DNA from: an uncultured Clostridia bacterium
Lineage (GTDB): Bacteria > Bacillota > Clostridia > Christensenellales > Borkfalkiaceae
NCBI GenBank assembly: GCA_947627015.1
Contig: CANQUL010000001.1
Span: forward strand, 25,232-89,231
Reading direction: 5' to 3'
Length of the DNA stretch: 64,000 bases
Part shown: piece after piece, positions 7,982 to 17,700 of the stretch
Layout: each line of letters starts with the position of its first letter
How positions within the stretch are numbered: the stretch's first letter is position 1
Translations under genes and position numbers: made by a program
The notes under the pieces: generated by a model
Seen by the model: only the letters and a program-made list of their open reading frames with translations
What the model was told of the DNA's origin: nothing
The model's database searches: none

Positions 7982-9192
7982 GACCGCCTCAGTTTGGAGA
8001 CATAGAAGCCTGCGCCGAATGCGGCGTCGGGCAAAAAGCAGAGCCCGAACTTGCCCCGTTCATGGGCAAGCGGACTGTCCGCTTCTTCGGGCAAAAAATC
8101 GGGATGGCGGCGAAGGAAGCGCTCCACCGCGCCGTCGTTCTCCCGCGGAAGCACCGAACAGGTGGAATAATAGAGCACGCCTCCCCGCCCGACATAGCGC
8201 GAACAGGTGTCGAGAAGAGCCTGCTGTACGGCCGTGATGTTCTCGACGTCCTCCTCCGTCTTGCGGAGCGGAAGGTCGGGATTTTCCGAAACCGTACCCA
8301 GTCCCGAACAGGGCGCATCGACGAGAACGCCGTCAAAGGCCTCCGCGAATTCGGGACGGAATTTTGTCGAATCGGCCTGCACGACATGCACGTTTTCCGC
8401 ACCCATCCTGCATTTGTACTGCTCGATGAGCGCAACGCGGTGCGGGTGAAGTTCGGCCGCCGTGACCTCCTTACAGCGCTTTGCGAGAAGGACGCTCTTG
8501 CCGCCCGGTGCGGCACAGGCGTCAAGGAGGCGCTCGCAGGGCTCCACGACCGAACAGATCGCAACGCTGCCGATCGATTGGAAGGTATAGTCGCCCCGGT
8601 CATAGCCCTCGTCGCGCACAAAGCGGTCAAAGATGACCACGTCCGGGAAGGGCGTCTCGGTATGGGGAAGCAACAGATAGCGCGCGGCATCGCGTTCGAA
8701 CCGCACGGTCACGCCGCGGCTCTTTGCAAGGAGAATGCGTTCCGCACGCGGTCCGTAGGCGGCTTCGAGCTCCTTGACGGCAAACAGCGGAAAGTTGCTG
8801 CGCACGGCAAGGCCCTCCGACCCCGCGGGAACGTGTACTTTGGCCTCATCGAAGGCCCTGAGGCTCGCATTGAGGAAGCCCGCCTGTGCGCCCTTCCCCA
8901 AGATCTTCGCGAGGGAAACGGCCTCATTGACAGAAACCGCGGGGGGCATGTCCGCATACAGGCGTGCAAAAATCGCAATTTTCAGGATAAGCCGGATCGC
9001 AGGCTTTGGCGGTTTTCGGACGATCGACGCGACGCACAGGTCGAGATAGCGATCGTGTTCGAGAACGCCGTAGGCATAGGAAACGGTGCGGCCGTGATTG
9101 CCGCTCCCGAGTTCCTTGAGCGCAAGTTTTAAGTGTGCTCCCTCCGAATAGACCCGCCACAAAACGCGGTATGGTTCAAGAAAGACGTTCAA
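7978..9192 (-). CDS. rsmB: 16S rRNA (cytosine 967-C5)-methyltransferase RsmB
   Basis: 404 residues. Residues 1-130 are the NusB-like helical domain (with RLYADMPPAVSVNEAV), and the rest is the RsmB catalytic domain with motif I LDACAAPGGKS, motif IV DAPCSGLG and motif VI YSTCSVLPREN, the two catalytic cysteines being in the last two. The start is TTG (9192), located inside the end of fmt, with GTGGGGATG upstream; no in-frame ATG exists for about 80 residues. Coupled translation with fmt is likely. Confidence 0.95.
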   Translation of the reverse strand: MNVFLEPYRVLWRVYSEGAHLKLALKELGSGNHGRTVSYAYGVLEHDRYLDLCVASIVRKPPKPAIRLILKIAIFARLYADMPPAVSVNEAVSLAKILGKGAQAGFLNASLRAFDEAKVHVPAGSEGLAVRSNFPLFAVKELEAAYGPRAERILLAKSRGVTVRFERDAARYLLLPHTETPFPDVVIFDRFVRDEGYDRGDYTFQSIGSVAICSVVEPCERLLDACAAPGGKSVLLAKRCKEVTAAELHPHRVALIEQYKCRMGAENVHVVQADSTKFRPEFAEAFDGVLVDAPCSGLGTVSENPDLPLRKTEEDVENITAVQQALLDTCSRYVGRGGVLYYSTCSVLPRENDGAVERFLRRHPDFLPEEADSPLAHERGKFGLCFLPDAAFGAGFYVSKLRRS

Positions 9193-10099
9193 ATTTCATC
9201 CCCACTCTGAGTTTTCCGCCGTTCAGAAAGGCGGTATCCGCCATCCGTTTTCCGCCTGCAAGCTGCACTTCGGAGAGCCGCACCGCGCCCGTGCCGCACT
9301 TTACGACAAGACCGCGCTTGGGGGAAGCCTCCACGACCGTCCCGGCGGGGACGTCCGCATCGCATGCGGTCTCCGCGGCGAAGCAGAGATTGAGCAATAT
9401 CCCGCCGCACACGCCGAACGAGCCGGGCGACGGCGACAGCCCGCGGATGAGACAACTCACCTCGCGTGCGCTTCGCGAAAAGTCGACTTCGGTCCGCGCG
9501 ACCTTTTTGCAGGTGAAGCCATCGCCCTGCTTTTTCAGGACGAAATCACCCCTTGCGATCGTGTCGAGTGCCTCCGGGATCATCTCCGCGGCAAGCAGAG
9601 AAAGACGGCCCGAGAGCGTCTCCGCGGTATCCATGTCCGAGATGGGGAGCGAACGCGCGGTAAGAATGTCCCCTGTGTCGAGGCCGAGTTCGGTCCGCAT
9701 GATCGTGATGCCTGTCTCGGTTTTTCCATCGAGGATCGCGCGCGGAATGGGTGCCGCCCCGCGGTAATCGGGCAACAGGCTCGCATGGATGTTCCATACT
9801 CCCATCGGGAAGAGGTCCAGAACTTCCTGCGTCAGGATCTGTCCATAGGCGCAAGTGACCATGAGGTCGGCTCCCGTTTCCCGAAGGGCGGCGAGATCCG
9901 TGCGGAGCCGTTCGGGCTGCAGAACGCGGATCCCGCGGGAGAGCGCCTCCTTTTTGACGGGCGGAGGCGTAAGGATCCCCTTGCGCCCCTGCGGACGGTC
10001 TGGCTGCGTCAAAACTGCCGAAATTTCGAACCCATGTTCATAAATCGCCAAAAGAGGCGGACAGGCAAAAGCGGGTGTACCCGCGTAGACGAGTTTCAA
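9176..10099 (-). CDS. fmt: Methionyl-tRNA formyltransferase
   Basis: 307 residues. The active-site segment HASLLPDYRGAAPI with the preceding NI, and the tetrahydrofolate-site GLDTGDI, identify Fmt, which formylates initiator Met-tRNA. The C-terminal OB-like domain is present. The start codon is TTG at 10099 (MKLVYAGTPAFA), placed six bases behind AAGGAG; no ATG alternative fits. It follows def, its functional partner, after 80 bases. Two consecutive genes (fmt and rsmB) therefore use TTG starts. Confidence 0.96.
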   Translation of the reverse strand: MKLVYAGTPAFACPPLLAIYEHGFEISAVLTQPDRPQGRKGILTPPPVKKEALSRGIRVLQPERLRTDLAALRETGADLMVTCAYGQILTQEVLDLFPMGVWNIHASLLPDYRGAAPIPRAILDGKTETGITIMRTELGLDTGDILTARSLPISDMDTAETLSGRLSLLAAEMIPEALDTIARGDFVLKKQGDGFTCKKVARTEVDFSRSAREVSCLIRGLSPSPGSFGVCGGILLNLCFAAETACDADVPAGTVVEASPKRGLVVKCGTGAVRLSEVQLAGGKRMADTAFLNGGKLRVGMKFERLS

Positions 10100-10179
10100 A
10101 TTCTTCTCCTTTTATCGAAGAGGGACGGCCGCATGCCCCGCGCTTTTTGCGGAAAAGGCGCGGCCGGAAGGTCCTGCGG

Positions 10180-10635
10180 TCAGTCCTCGACGGTGCGGAC
10201 TTTGTCTGCCTTGTCGGTATAGAGCACGCCGTCGAGATGGTCGAGTTCATGGCAGATGGCGCGGGCAAAGAAGTCGTGCGCCACGAGCGAATAGCGATCC
10301 CCGTTGCGGTCGGAAAACACCACCTTCACCTTGGAGGGACGGAGGACGTTGCCCGTCTTTCCGCGGACGGAGAGGCATCCCTCGCTGCCGTACTGCTCGC
10401 CCTTCTGCCAGACGAACACGGGGTTGATGAATTCGAAGTAGCCCTCCTCCACGTCGACGACGGCGACACGGAGCGGAACGCCCACCTGCGGGGCGGCAAG
10501 TCCGGCGCCCTCCGCGGCCTTGAGCGTCTCCTTCATGTCGTCGAGGAGCACGGCGAGCTCGCGGTCGAAGGACTTGACGGGTTCGCATTTTTTGCGGAGA
10601 ACGGGGTCTCCGATCTGGACGATTTCACGGATCAT
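10180..10635 (-). CDS. def: Peptide deformylase
   Basis: 151 residues with the three metalloenzyme motifs in order: GAGLAAPQVG, EGCLSV and HELDHLDG, providing the Cys and two His metal ligands and the catalytic Glu. It removes the formyl group from nascent proteins. It lies 12 bases downstream of priA and upstream of fmt, the usual def-fmt pairing. Confidence 0.97.
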   Translation of the reverse strand: MIREIVQIGDPVLRKKCEPVKSFDRELAVLLDDMKETLKAAEGAGLAAPQVGVPLRVAVVDVEEGYFEFINPVFVWQKGEQYGSEGCLSVRGKTGNVLRPSKVKVVFSDRNGDRYSLVAHDFFARAICHELDHLDGVLYTDKADKVRTVED

Positions 10636-10647
10636 GATTTCACCTCT

Positions 10648-12822
10648 TCAGCTGAGATTCGCGGGATTTTCTTCCACATAGACGAGGACGTTTTTGAAGT
10701 GCTCCTCCGCGCAGGCGGCGTACACATCCTTGAGGACACGGCTGTCCGCAAGCCGCATGAGCACCTGATAGCGGAACTTGTTCTGGATGCGCTTGATGGG
10801 CGAGTGCATCCGGTTGAAAAAGAGGAAGGCGTCGGGTTCGGAAGTATACAGCCTGTTCAGCTTTTCATAGACGCATTTGAGCGCGGAAAGCGTCTCCTGC
10901 TCGTCCTCCCCCGTCACCATCACACGGACGATCTTTGCAAAGGGCGGAAACATCGTCGCGGCACGCATGGAGATCTCATGGGCGTAGAAGCCCTCATAGT
11001 CGTAATTCGCCGCAAAGCGGAGGATGTAATTTTCGGGATCGTACGTCTGGAGGACGACCTCGCCGGGTTCCTGTGCCCGTCCGCTGCGCCCCGCCACCTG
11101 CGTAACGAGCTGGAAGGTCCGCTCTCCGCTCCGGAAATCCGCAAAATGCAGACTCATGTCCGCATCGAGGATGCCGACGAGCGTGACTTGAGGGAAGTCG
11201 TGCCCCTTGGCGACCATCTGCGTCCCGACGAGGATGTCGGCCTCATGCGCGGCAAACTGTTTCAGAATGCGGTGATGTCCCTCCTTGCCGCTCGTCGTGT
11301 CGACGTCCATGCGAAGGATGCGCGCCGCGGGGTACATCTTTCTGAGGTCTCCGACGACCCGTTGGGTGCCCGTTCCCACATATCCGAGGTGCTTCCCCCC
11401 GCATTCGGGACAGGCGGGCGGCATGCGGTAGCGCGCGCCGCAGTAGTGGCATTTGAGGCAGTTTTCGTCGCTGTGGTAGGTGAGCGAGACGTCGCAACTC
11501 TCGCACTTTGCGACATAGCCGCAGTCCCGGCAGATGACCGTCTGCGAATACCCCCTGCGGTTGAGGAACAGAATGGCCTGATTGCCCCGTTCGAGGCATT
11601 GAGAGAGCTTTTGGCGGAGCTCCGTCGAGAAGCCCGTGACGTTGCCCCGCCGCACCTCACGGCGCATATCGACGATGCGAACCTCGGGCATGGGTCGGGC
11701 GTTGATCCTCTCGGGCATGGAAACGAGCTCGAATTCGCCGTCCTTTGCGCGCTTGTACGTCTCGACGGACGGCGTTGCGCTCCCGAGGACGAGCTTGCAA
11801 TGGTTATAGCGGGCACGGAGCAGTGCGATGTCAAAGGTATTGTAGCGCGGCGAACTCTCGGAGGAGTAACTTCCGTCGTGTTCCTCGTCGAGGACAATGA
11901 TCCCCACGTTCTCGAGCGGAGCAAAGACGGCCGAACGGGCGCCGACGGCGATACGGGCCGTTCCCTCCCGAAGGCGCATCCATTCGTCGAAGCGTTCGCC
12001 CGCAGAGAGTCCGCTGTGAAGGATCGCCGCCGAACTGCCGAACCGCGCCCGGAGCTGCATGAGCATCTGCGGCGTCAGCGAGATTTCCGGGACGAGAAAG
12101 ACAGCCGTCTTGCCCGCCTTGAGCGTATCGGCGATGAGGGAGAGGTAGACCTCCGTCTTTCCGCTCCCCGTCACGCCGTGGATGAGGATGACCGTCTTGT
12201 CCGTCCGGTTGACCGTTTCGACGGCGTTTTGTTGGAATGGGGTCAGGTTTTTTACGCTGTTTTGCCCCGTCTCCCCCTGATAGGGATCGCGGAAAACGCG
12301 CCGTTTTTCGCTCAGGACGATACCCTTTTCTTTGAGCGCTTTGAGCGCCCCGCCGAAGCGTTCGCGGAGCAGTGCGGAATCGGCTTCCCCCGCCTCGGCA
12401 AGGTATTCGACGAGCGCAAGCTGCGCCTTGGCACGGGGAGAGACCGGGCCGGCGTTCTCCGCAAGACGGCAGACGGTGCGATAGCGTGTGCTCACCTTGC
12501 CCGTGCGCATTTCGGCAGGCAGGAAGAGGCGGAGCGTCAGGGCCATGGGGACCCGATAGCGACTCGTGACGGCCTCCGCGAGGCAGAGCGATTCGGCGGT
12601 GAGTGCGGGGAGCGTGTCCTCTGTCCGAAGCACGCGCTTGATCTTTTCGGGCGGAACGTCGGTCGTGGGCTTGACGCGCATGACAAAGCCCGTCGTCACG
12701 CCCCTGCCGAAGGGCACGACGACGCGCATCCCGGGGCGCATTTCCTCCCCACATGCGTAATCGAAGATCTTATCGACATCGCTGTGCGCGATATCCACGA
12801 TGACTTCCGCGTACATGTTCAC
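10648..12822 (-). CDS. priA: Primosomal replication restart helicase PriA
   Basis: 724 residues. The N-terminal 3'-DNA-binding domain is followed by Walker A GVTGSGKTE, the DEEHDGSY motif II, a zinc-binding domain with paired cysteines (CRDCGYVAKCESC, CLKCHYCG, CPECGG), and helicase motifs V-VI (GTQMVAKGHD, QVAGRSGR). PriA reloads the replisome at stalled forks. I prefer the GTG start at 12822 because GGAGG sits ten bases ahead; the ATG two codons later is too far from it. It follows the terminator after rpoZ, so it is reached by readthrough or an unseen promoter. Confidence 0.96.
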   Translation of the reverse strand: MNMYAEVIVDIAHSDVDKIFDYACGEEMRPGMRVVVPFGRGVTTGFVMRVKPTTDVPPEKIKRVLRTEDTLPALTAESLCLAEAVTSRYRVPMALTLRLFLPAEMRTGKVSTRYRTVCRLAENAGPVSPRAKAQLALVEYLAEAGEADSALLRERFGGALKALKEKGIVLSEKRRVFRDPYQGETGQNSVKNLTPFQQNAVETVNRTDKTVILIHGVTGSGKTEVYLSLIADTLKAGKTAVFLVPEISLTPQMLMQLRARFGSSAAILHSGLSAGERFDEWMRLREGTARIAVGARSAVFAPLENVGIIVLDEEHDGSYSSESSPRYNTFDIALLRARYNHCKLVLGSATPSVETYKRAKDGEFELVSMPERINARPMPEVRIVDMRREVRRGNVTGFSTELRQKLSQCLERGNQAILFLNRRGYSQTVICRDCGYVAKCESCDVSLTYHSDENCLKCHYCGARYRMPPACPECGGKHLGYVGTGTQRVVGDLRKMYPAARILRMDVDTTSGKEGHHRILKQFAAHEADILVGTQMVAKGHDFPQVTLVGILDADMSLHFADFRSGERTFQLVTQVAGRSGRAQEPGEVVLQTYDPENYILRFAANYDYEGFYAHEISMRAATMFPPFAKIVRVMVTGEDEQETLSALKCVYEKLNRLYTSEPDAFLFFNRMHSPIKRIQNKFRYQVLMRLADSRVLKDVYAACAEEHFKNVLVYVEENPANLS

Positions 12823-12874
12823 CTTGATTTTGCCTCCGCATCCGATAAAATGCGATATGGGGTACGATTTTATG

Positions 12875-12903
12875 AAAAAATCGCCCCGCGAACGGGGGCG
12901 TTT
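12875..12903 (-). terminator. Terminator between rpoZ and priA
   Basis: Minus strand CGCCCC, seven-base loop, GGGGCG, then ATTTTTT. It starts directly after the rpoZ stop, splitting the conserved operon into yicC-gmk-rpoZ and priA onward. Confidence 0.85.
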
Positions 12904-13125
12904 TCAGTCCTTGGTGCTCTTGAACTTGCCGTTCATGACCTCGTTGCAAGCAACGACGATCTCCTTTTGCTTGCCGGGAAGTTCGGTCGCGCCCGTCGAT
13001 TGCATCTGCTCGATGATCTGGCGCGTGCGCTTTGAAATGAGCACGCACAGCTCGTAGCGGGATACGGGCTCCTCTTCCGTGCCCAATTTTCTCACAAGTG
13101 CGTCCACAGACGGTTCATTGATCAT
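12904..13125 (-). CDS. rpoZ: RNA polymerase omega subunit
   Basis: 73 residues. The omega core is visible: SRYELCVLISKRTRQI, then GKQKEIVVACNEVMNGKF. Omega helps assemble the beta-prime subunit. AGGAG lies ahead of the ATG. Position after gmk and before priA matches Firmicutes generally, except that coaBC, normally between rpoZ and priA, is absent. Confidence 0.92.
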   Translation of the reverse strand: MINEPSVDALVRKLGTEEEPVSRYELCVLISKRTRQIIEQMQSTGATELPGKQKEIVVACNEVMNGKFKSTKD

Positions 13126-13137
13126 ATTGCTACACTC

Positions 13138-13716
13138 CTACTTGGTTTTTTCCTGATGGATGACGGCGGCGAGTTCGTCGGTCGCGGCCGAAAGGTCGTC
13201 GTTGACGACGGTATAGTCGAACTCCTTCGCCATGGAGAGCTCATACCCGACGCGCGCACGGCGGAGTTCGAGCTGTTCCCGGGTCTCGGAGCCACGGTGA
13301 AGAAGTCGCGCTTCGAGCGATGCGAGGTCGGGCGGCGCAATGAGAATGGTCACCACTTTGTCGCCTTCTCCTCGGGCATGGTATGCGCGTTTGACGTTCA
13401 ACGCCCCCACAACGTCGATTTCGAGAAGTACCGAACGATGTGCGGCAAGCTGCTTTTCGACATAGGAACGGGGCGTCCCATAATAGTTGCCGAAGTGCTC
13501 GTCGTATTCCACGAAGGCATCCCGGCGGATGTCCTCCTCGAATGTTGCACGGTCGATGAAAAAGTAATCGATCCCCTCTCTTTCCCCCTTGCGGGGAGGG
13601 CGGGTCGTGCAGGAGACGGAGAGCGCGAGACTTGCATCCCGTTTGATGAGTTCGCGCACCAACGTGCCCTTTCCGACGCCCGACGGGCCCGAAATACAGA
13701 ACAGTAAGTCTCTCAT
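13138..13716 (-). CDS. gmk: Guanylate kinase
   Basis: 192 residues. Walker A GPSGVGKGT, the GMP-binding SCTTRPPRKGE with the EGIDYFF and EYDEHFGNYYGT segments, and the LEIDVVGA motif are all present. It phosphorylates GMP to GDP. The start is one base past the yicC stop; 12 bases separate it from rpoZ. Confidence 0.97.
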   Translation of the reverse strand: MRDLLFCISGPSGVGKGTLVRELIKRDASLALSVSCTTRPPRKGEREGIDYFFIDRATFEEDIRRDAFVEYDEHFGNYYGTPRSYVEKQLAAHRSVLLEIDVVGALNVKRAYHARGEGDKVVTILIAPPDLASLEARLLHRGSETREQLELRRARVGYELSMAKEFDYTVVNDDLSAATDELAAVIHQEKTK

Positions 13717-13717
13717 A

Positions 13718-14590
13718 TCACTCTAAATTCTGGATCTGCTCGCGGACCTTTTCGATCTCGTTCTTCATCTCGAGCGCGAGGTTCGTCACCTCTCTGTCGC
13801 CCGATTTGGAGCAGATGGTATTGCATTCGCGGTTGAACTCCTGCACCAGAAAGTCGAGTTTGCGACCGACCTGATCGAGTGCGGCGATCTTGCGGAATTC
13901 CACGATGTGCGAGGCGAGACGGGTGAGCTCTTCGTCGATGTTGCACTTGTCCGAATAGACGGCCGCCTCCGTCAGGATACGCGTCTCGTCCACTTTGCCG
14001 CCGAGGTACTCCGTAATGCGCTCCGTGAGCTTTTTGCGATACTCCTCCGCGACCATGGGCGCCCTCTTTGCGATCGCATCGCGAAGAGCCGCGATCGTAT
14101 CCATCCGCGCGAGAAGGTCCTTTTTGAGGCGTTCGCCCTCCCCGAGACGCATGGCTTTATGGGCATCGAGCGCAGCTTTGAGCGCCGATTCCAACGCCGA
14201 AAGGAGCTCGGCGTCGTCCGAAGTCCCGTCCTCGGCCTTTACCACATCGGGCAGGCGCAGAAGGTAGGACAGGGTGACGTCGTCCGGAACGGCGGGAAAT
14301 TCGGCCTTGAGCGCAGCCGCCGCCCCGAGATAGGCACGGGCGGCCTCGAGATCCGCAGACAGGGCATGCGCGGTCTCACGCCGATCGGTATAGGAGACAA
14401 AGACGTCGACATGCCCCCGTGAAATGCTCTCGCGGACATGGCCGCGGATGAGCTCTTCGGACGCGAGAAAGACGCGCGGACTCTTGACGGAGAGGTCGAG
14501 ATAGCGGTTGTTGACCGACTTCACCTCGACGGTGAGTTCGATCCCGCCTTCCCGGTATTCGCCCTTTCCGTATCCCGTCATGCTGTACAT
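13718..14590 (-). CDS. yicC: YicC/YloC family endoribonuclease
   Basis: 290 residues, beginning MYSMTGYGKGEYR, the family's SMTGxG signature, and ending with the conserved EMKNEIEKVREQIQNLE. EVKSVNNRYLDLSVKSPR near the N terminus and the QEFNRECNTICSKSGD segment near residue 255 are diagnostic. Members degrade certain RNAs as metal-dependent endoribonucleases. First gene of the operon, with its own promoter and a strong leader hairpin. Confidence 0.93.
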   Translation of the reverse strand: MYSMTGYGKGEYREGGIELTVEVKSVNNRYLDLSVKSPRVFLASEELIRGHVRESISRGHVDVFVSYTDRRETAHALSADLEAARAYLGAAAALKAEFPAVPDDVTLSYLLRLPDVVKAEDGTSDDAELLSALESALKAALDAHKAMRLGEGERLKKDLLARMDTIAALRDAIAKRAPMVAEEYRKKLTERITEYLGGKVDETRILTEAAVYSDKCNIDEELTRLASHIVEFRKIAALDQVGRKLDFLVQEFNRECNTICSKSGDREVTNLALEMKNEIEKVREQIQNLE

Positions 14591-14608
14591 GAAAGCAACC
14601 CCCGTCTG

Positions 14609-14650
14609 CCCGCATAGAGCCTTTTCCGTGACGGAAAAAGGCTGTGCGGG
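14609..14650 (-). promoter_or_regulatory. Strong hairpin filling the yicC leader RNA
   Basis: Outer CCCGCA/TGCGGG pairs and inner AGCCTTTTCCG/CGGAAAA(A)GGCT pairs form a stem of about 17 bp with a three-base loop and a single bulged base. There is no T run, so it is not a simple terminator. The predicted start site is near 14658, so the hairpin occupies the 5' end of the transcript. Confidence 0.75.
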
Positions 14651-14664
14651 AGCATTCTCATTCC

Positions 14665-14693
14665 ATTATACCATGCGCGCGCGATGTTTGCAA
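14665..14693 (-). promoter_or_regulatory. Sigma-A promoter of the yicC-gmk-rpoZ operon
   Basis: TTGCAA, 17-bp spacer, TATAAT on the minus strand, about 75 bases upstream of the yicC start. Confidence 0.85.
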
Positions 14694-14715
14694 GTGATTT
14701 CCGCGAATTTTTGCG

Positions 14716-14746
14716 CAAAAAAGGGACGGACCGCAGTCCGCCCCTC
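14716..14746 (-). terminator. Terminator of the InlB/BspA-type lipoprotein gene
   Basis: Minus strand GGGCGGAC-TGC-GGTCCGTCCC (one G-U pair) followed by six T, 15 bases past the stop codon at 14761. Confidence 0.88.
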
Positions 14747-14760
14747 TCTGTTTCCGTCCC

Positions 14761-17700
14761 TTATGCGGGATCGGTCTCACTGTCGACGACAAATTCGTTG
14801 TCGTCGATATGGAACTTGACGACCTTTTTCGTCACGGTGCTCGTGAAGGTGTAGTAGGTCACTCCTCCTTCGACTGTCTTTGTATAAGAGACGACCTCGG
14901 GGTGATTGACGCCGCCTTCTCCGGGATTGTAGACCCAAAGCCGATCGCGGGAGAAAATGGTGATGCGGTTATATTTGATTTCAGCCCCATCTGCATTTTT
15001 ATAATAAATCGCTCTCGTGGGTCCCCAGATCTCAATCGCATCGTTGTCGTTGAAATCATAGACGTAGACACCCTCGAAGTAGCCGGTCTCGCCGACCTCG
15101 CCTCCGTGGAAGTTGTTTCCGTCCCAAGTAAAGCTACCCGAATAGAGCAACTCGCCCGCCTTCAGGACAGCGCCGACGGATTTATCCGGCTTGAGCCAAA
15201 TAAACTGATACACGATGCCGTCGACTGTCTTGATGTCCTGGCTCTCATGCTCAACGGTCACCGAAAGGGTGAAGCCGTAATCTCCGGATTCGACCGTAAT
15301 CTGAAGTTTCAGCGTAGTTTCCCGATCGTTATTGAGGAATGTCACGGACGTATTCAGCTGATACCCCGCTCCAAACGCATCGCCTTCCTGCAAGCCGCTA
15401 TCAACGAAGAAGAACTGATTCGCAATGCCGACCACCGCATACTTCCCACTGACGGAAAACTTGATGGATTGAGAGTTGCTGACGGCTTTCCCGTCTTTGC
15501 CGAGTTCAAACCAATTCGCGGTCCCATAGATCATAGAGCCCGCGAACGGCTCTTTCGAGATCGCGACATAGGTCAGTCCGTAATATTCGTAAACGACCGT
15601 GCCAACGCCGCGCTCCGTATCAAGTTCACCGTCCGTCCCTTCGGGCGTTTTTTCACCGATATTCGTATGCAGCTTGCCGTTCGTGTAGGTGTAAGTTCCC
15701 TGCTTGTCTACGCCGTCAAAATAGATGAGGTTGCCCTTTCCGTCGAGATAAAGACGATACGATGTACCGGAGGAAACATAATACACGCCCGCCTCCTGCT
15801 CTGCCGCAAACACATAGGTCTTGGCTGCCTCATCGAGCTGAAGGATATAGACGGCTCCGGCTTCGTCGGCATAGACGATGTCCGAAGAATCACCGAATAC
15901 CTTATAGATGTATTCCTTTCCGTTCGTCTGAATGGTGTAATAGCCGTCGAGCGTCACGGTGGTATCGCCGTTCCGATAGGTTCCCGCAAGACGGGTCTCG
16001 ACTACGGAGAACTTCAGGTTGTCTTCGTAATCACCGTAATAGCCCTCAAGCAGATTCTCGAGATTGCGGTTGTACGTCCACTCTTTATCTTGCCCGTTGA
16101 GCGTGAACATGAACTTGCTGCCGATGATGATGTACGTCGTGCTGACCGTCTTGCCCTTGAAGGTGAGCGTAATGGTGCCGTCGTACTCCTTGGTGGATCT
16201 CCCGTCAAGGATCGCCTTTGCGCCGTTGGCGATGTCGTAGTAGACCCCAGCCTCTTCTCCGAGTCTGATGTAGGACTCTGCGCCGACCGTAAGGTTCCCG
16301 GACGCGGAATCGTACTTCGCTTCCGTAAGCCCCGTGATGCCTTCAATCGTAATGGCGCCGTTTTCACCGACCGTATAGGACCCAACGTTCGTTGCACCGT
16401 CCTCGCTGTAATAGGTCACCTTTCCGTAACCGTCCAATACATAGAGGTCGGAATTGACATCGCCGTAGGTGCCGGCTTCGGCGCCGCGAAGGTTGAGGTC
16501 CATATCTTCCATATCGAAGGAAGCATAGAGGTCAAAGGTCTTCATCTCGCCGTCCGAAAATTCGGTATATACTGTAATGTGTTTGGGATCGCTCTCGGCG
16601 CCGTAACCGGGCAGCGTGCCGATATAGACATAGCCGTAACCCGTCACTTCGCCGTCCTCCGTAAATTCACACAACGTGTAGCCCGAATCGGTCCCGCTCA
16701 TGATGATCTTCCCGAAATCGGTGTAATATTCCGTACCCTTTGCAAAGACTCCGCTCGTCTTGAGCTGGCCGAAATCCTTTGTTGTAATGGTTTGGGCCGT
16801 GAGTTCATCGTCCGCGTTATATATGAGACAGTCTCTCAGCGAGGCATTGAACGCATCGACAAAGGGAAGACACGGCGCGGGACCGTAATCCCAAATATTG
16901 TAGTCATAATCACCGGTCGTAGAAAGCGGCGTCCAGATCTTGACCGTTCCGTATCCCTCCAAAGCAAGCTGACTGTAGAGTACGGAGGAGAACTGCGTGG
17001 TCCCGAAAGAGCCCCCGATCCCCGAATACGTGAACGCACCGTCCTCGATGACGGGAGCATGTTCTCCGCGGAAAATTATCTCCGCAAAAACACCTTGACC
17101 GAAGAGGGCATCCGCTTCGATGCGCTCGATCCCGCTTCCGAACGAGACGCTCAAAATCGTACCCGTATTGATGCCGTTGGAGATAAAGGTAGAGAACGCG
17201 TAGGAGCCGACGGACTTTACGGAATCGGCAAAGGACAGGAACCGGATCGAACTGTTGTTCACGCCCGCACCGGCCGCAACACGCGTGATGCCCTCGGGCA
17301 CATCATATACGATGGCCGTCCCCACATAGTCATAGAGCGTCGAACCGTCGATGACTTCACCCGCGGGATTGGCCGTAAGTTTCTTGGTAGACCACTTTGC
17401 GGCGTCGATCTTGTAGACGTCGCGTGAGCCGTCCTCCTTGTTGAAGAACACGCTGTCATAACCATAGAGGTCGCTCACGCAAACTTCGTCGTCCGTTACG
17501 ATCACGGCAAGCCGGCCCATGCCGACATAGATAAGGGCATCGCCGCGATAGATGCCCTCATAGGCGACATATGTATCGCGATCTTCATCGGAAAGATTGT
17601 AGAGGCCGCCCGTAAATCCCATGGCTTGGAGGGCATTCTCGATGGCTTCCATCTTCTCCTCGTCGGTTTCGAAGTCGTTCCCTTCGACGAGTTTGTCGAG

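Noticed and set aside
12845-12873. ATAAAAT/ATTTTAT inverted repeat before priA as an operator or riboswitch
   Set aside because: Only seven A/T pairs, directly next to the rpoZ terminator; no promoter is clear there, so it cannot be supported.
10075-13035. 986-codon plus-strand ORF across fmt, def, priA and rpoZ
   Set aside because: Antisense to four well-identified genes; no ribosome site and no recognisable motif.
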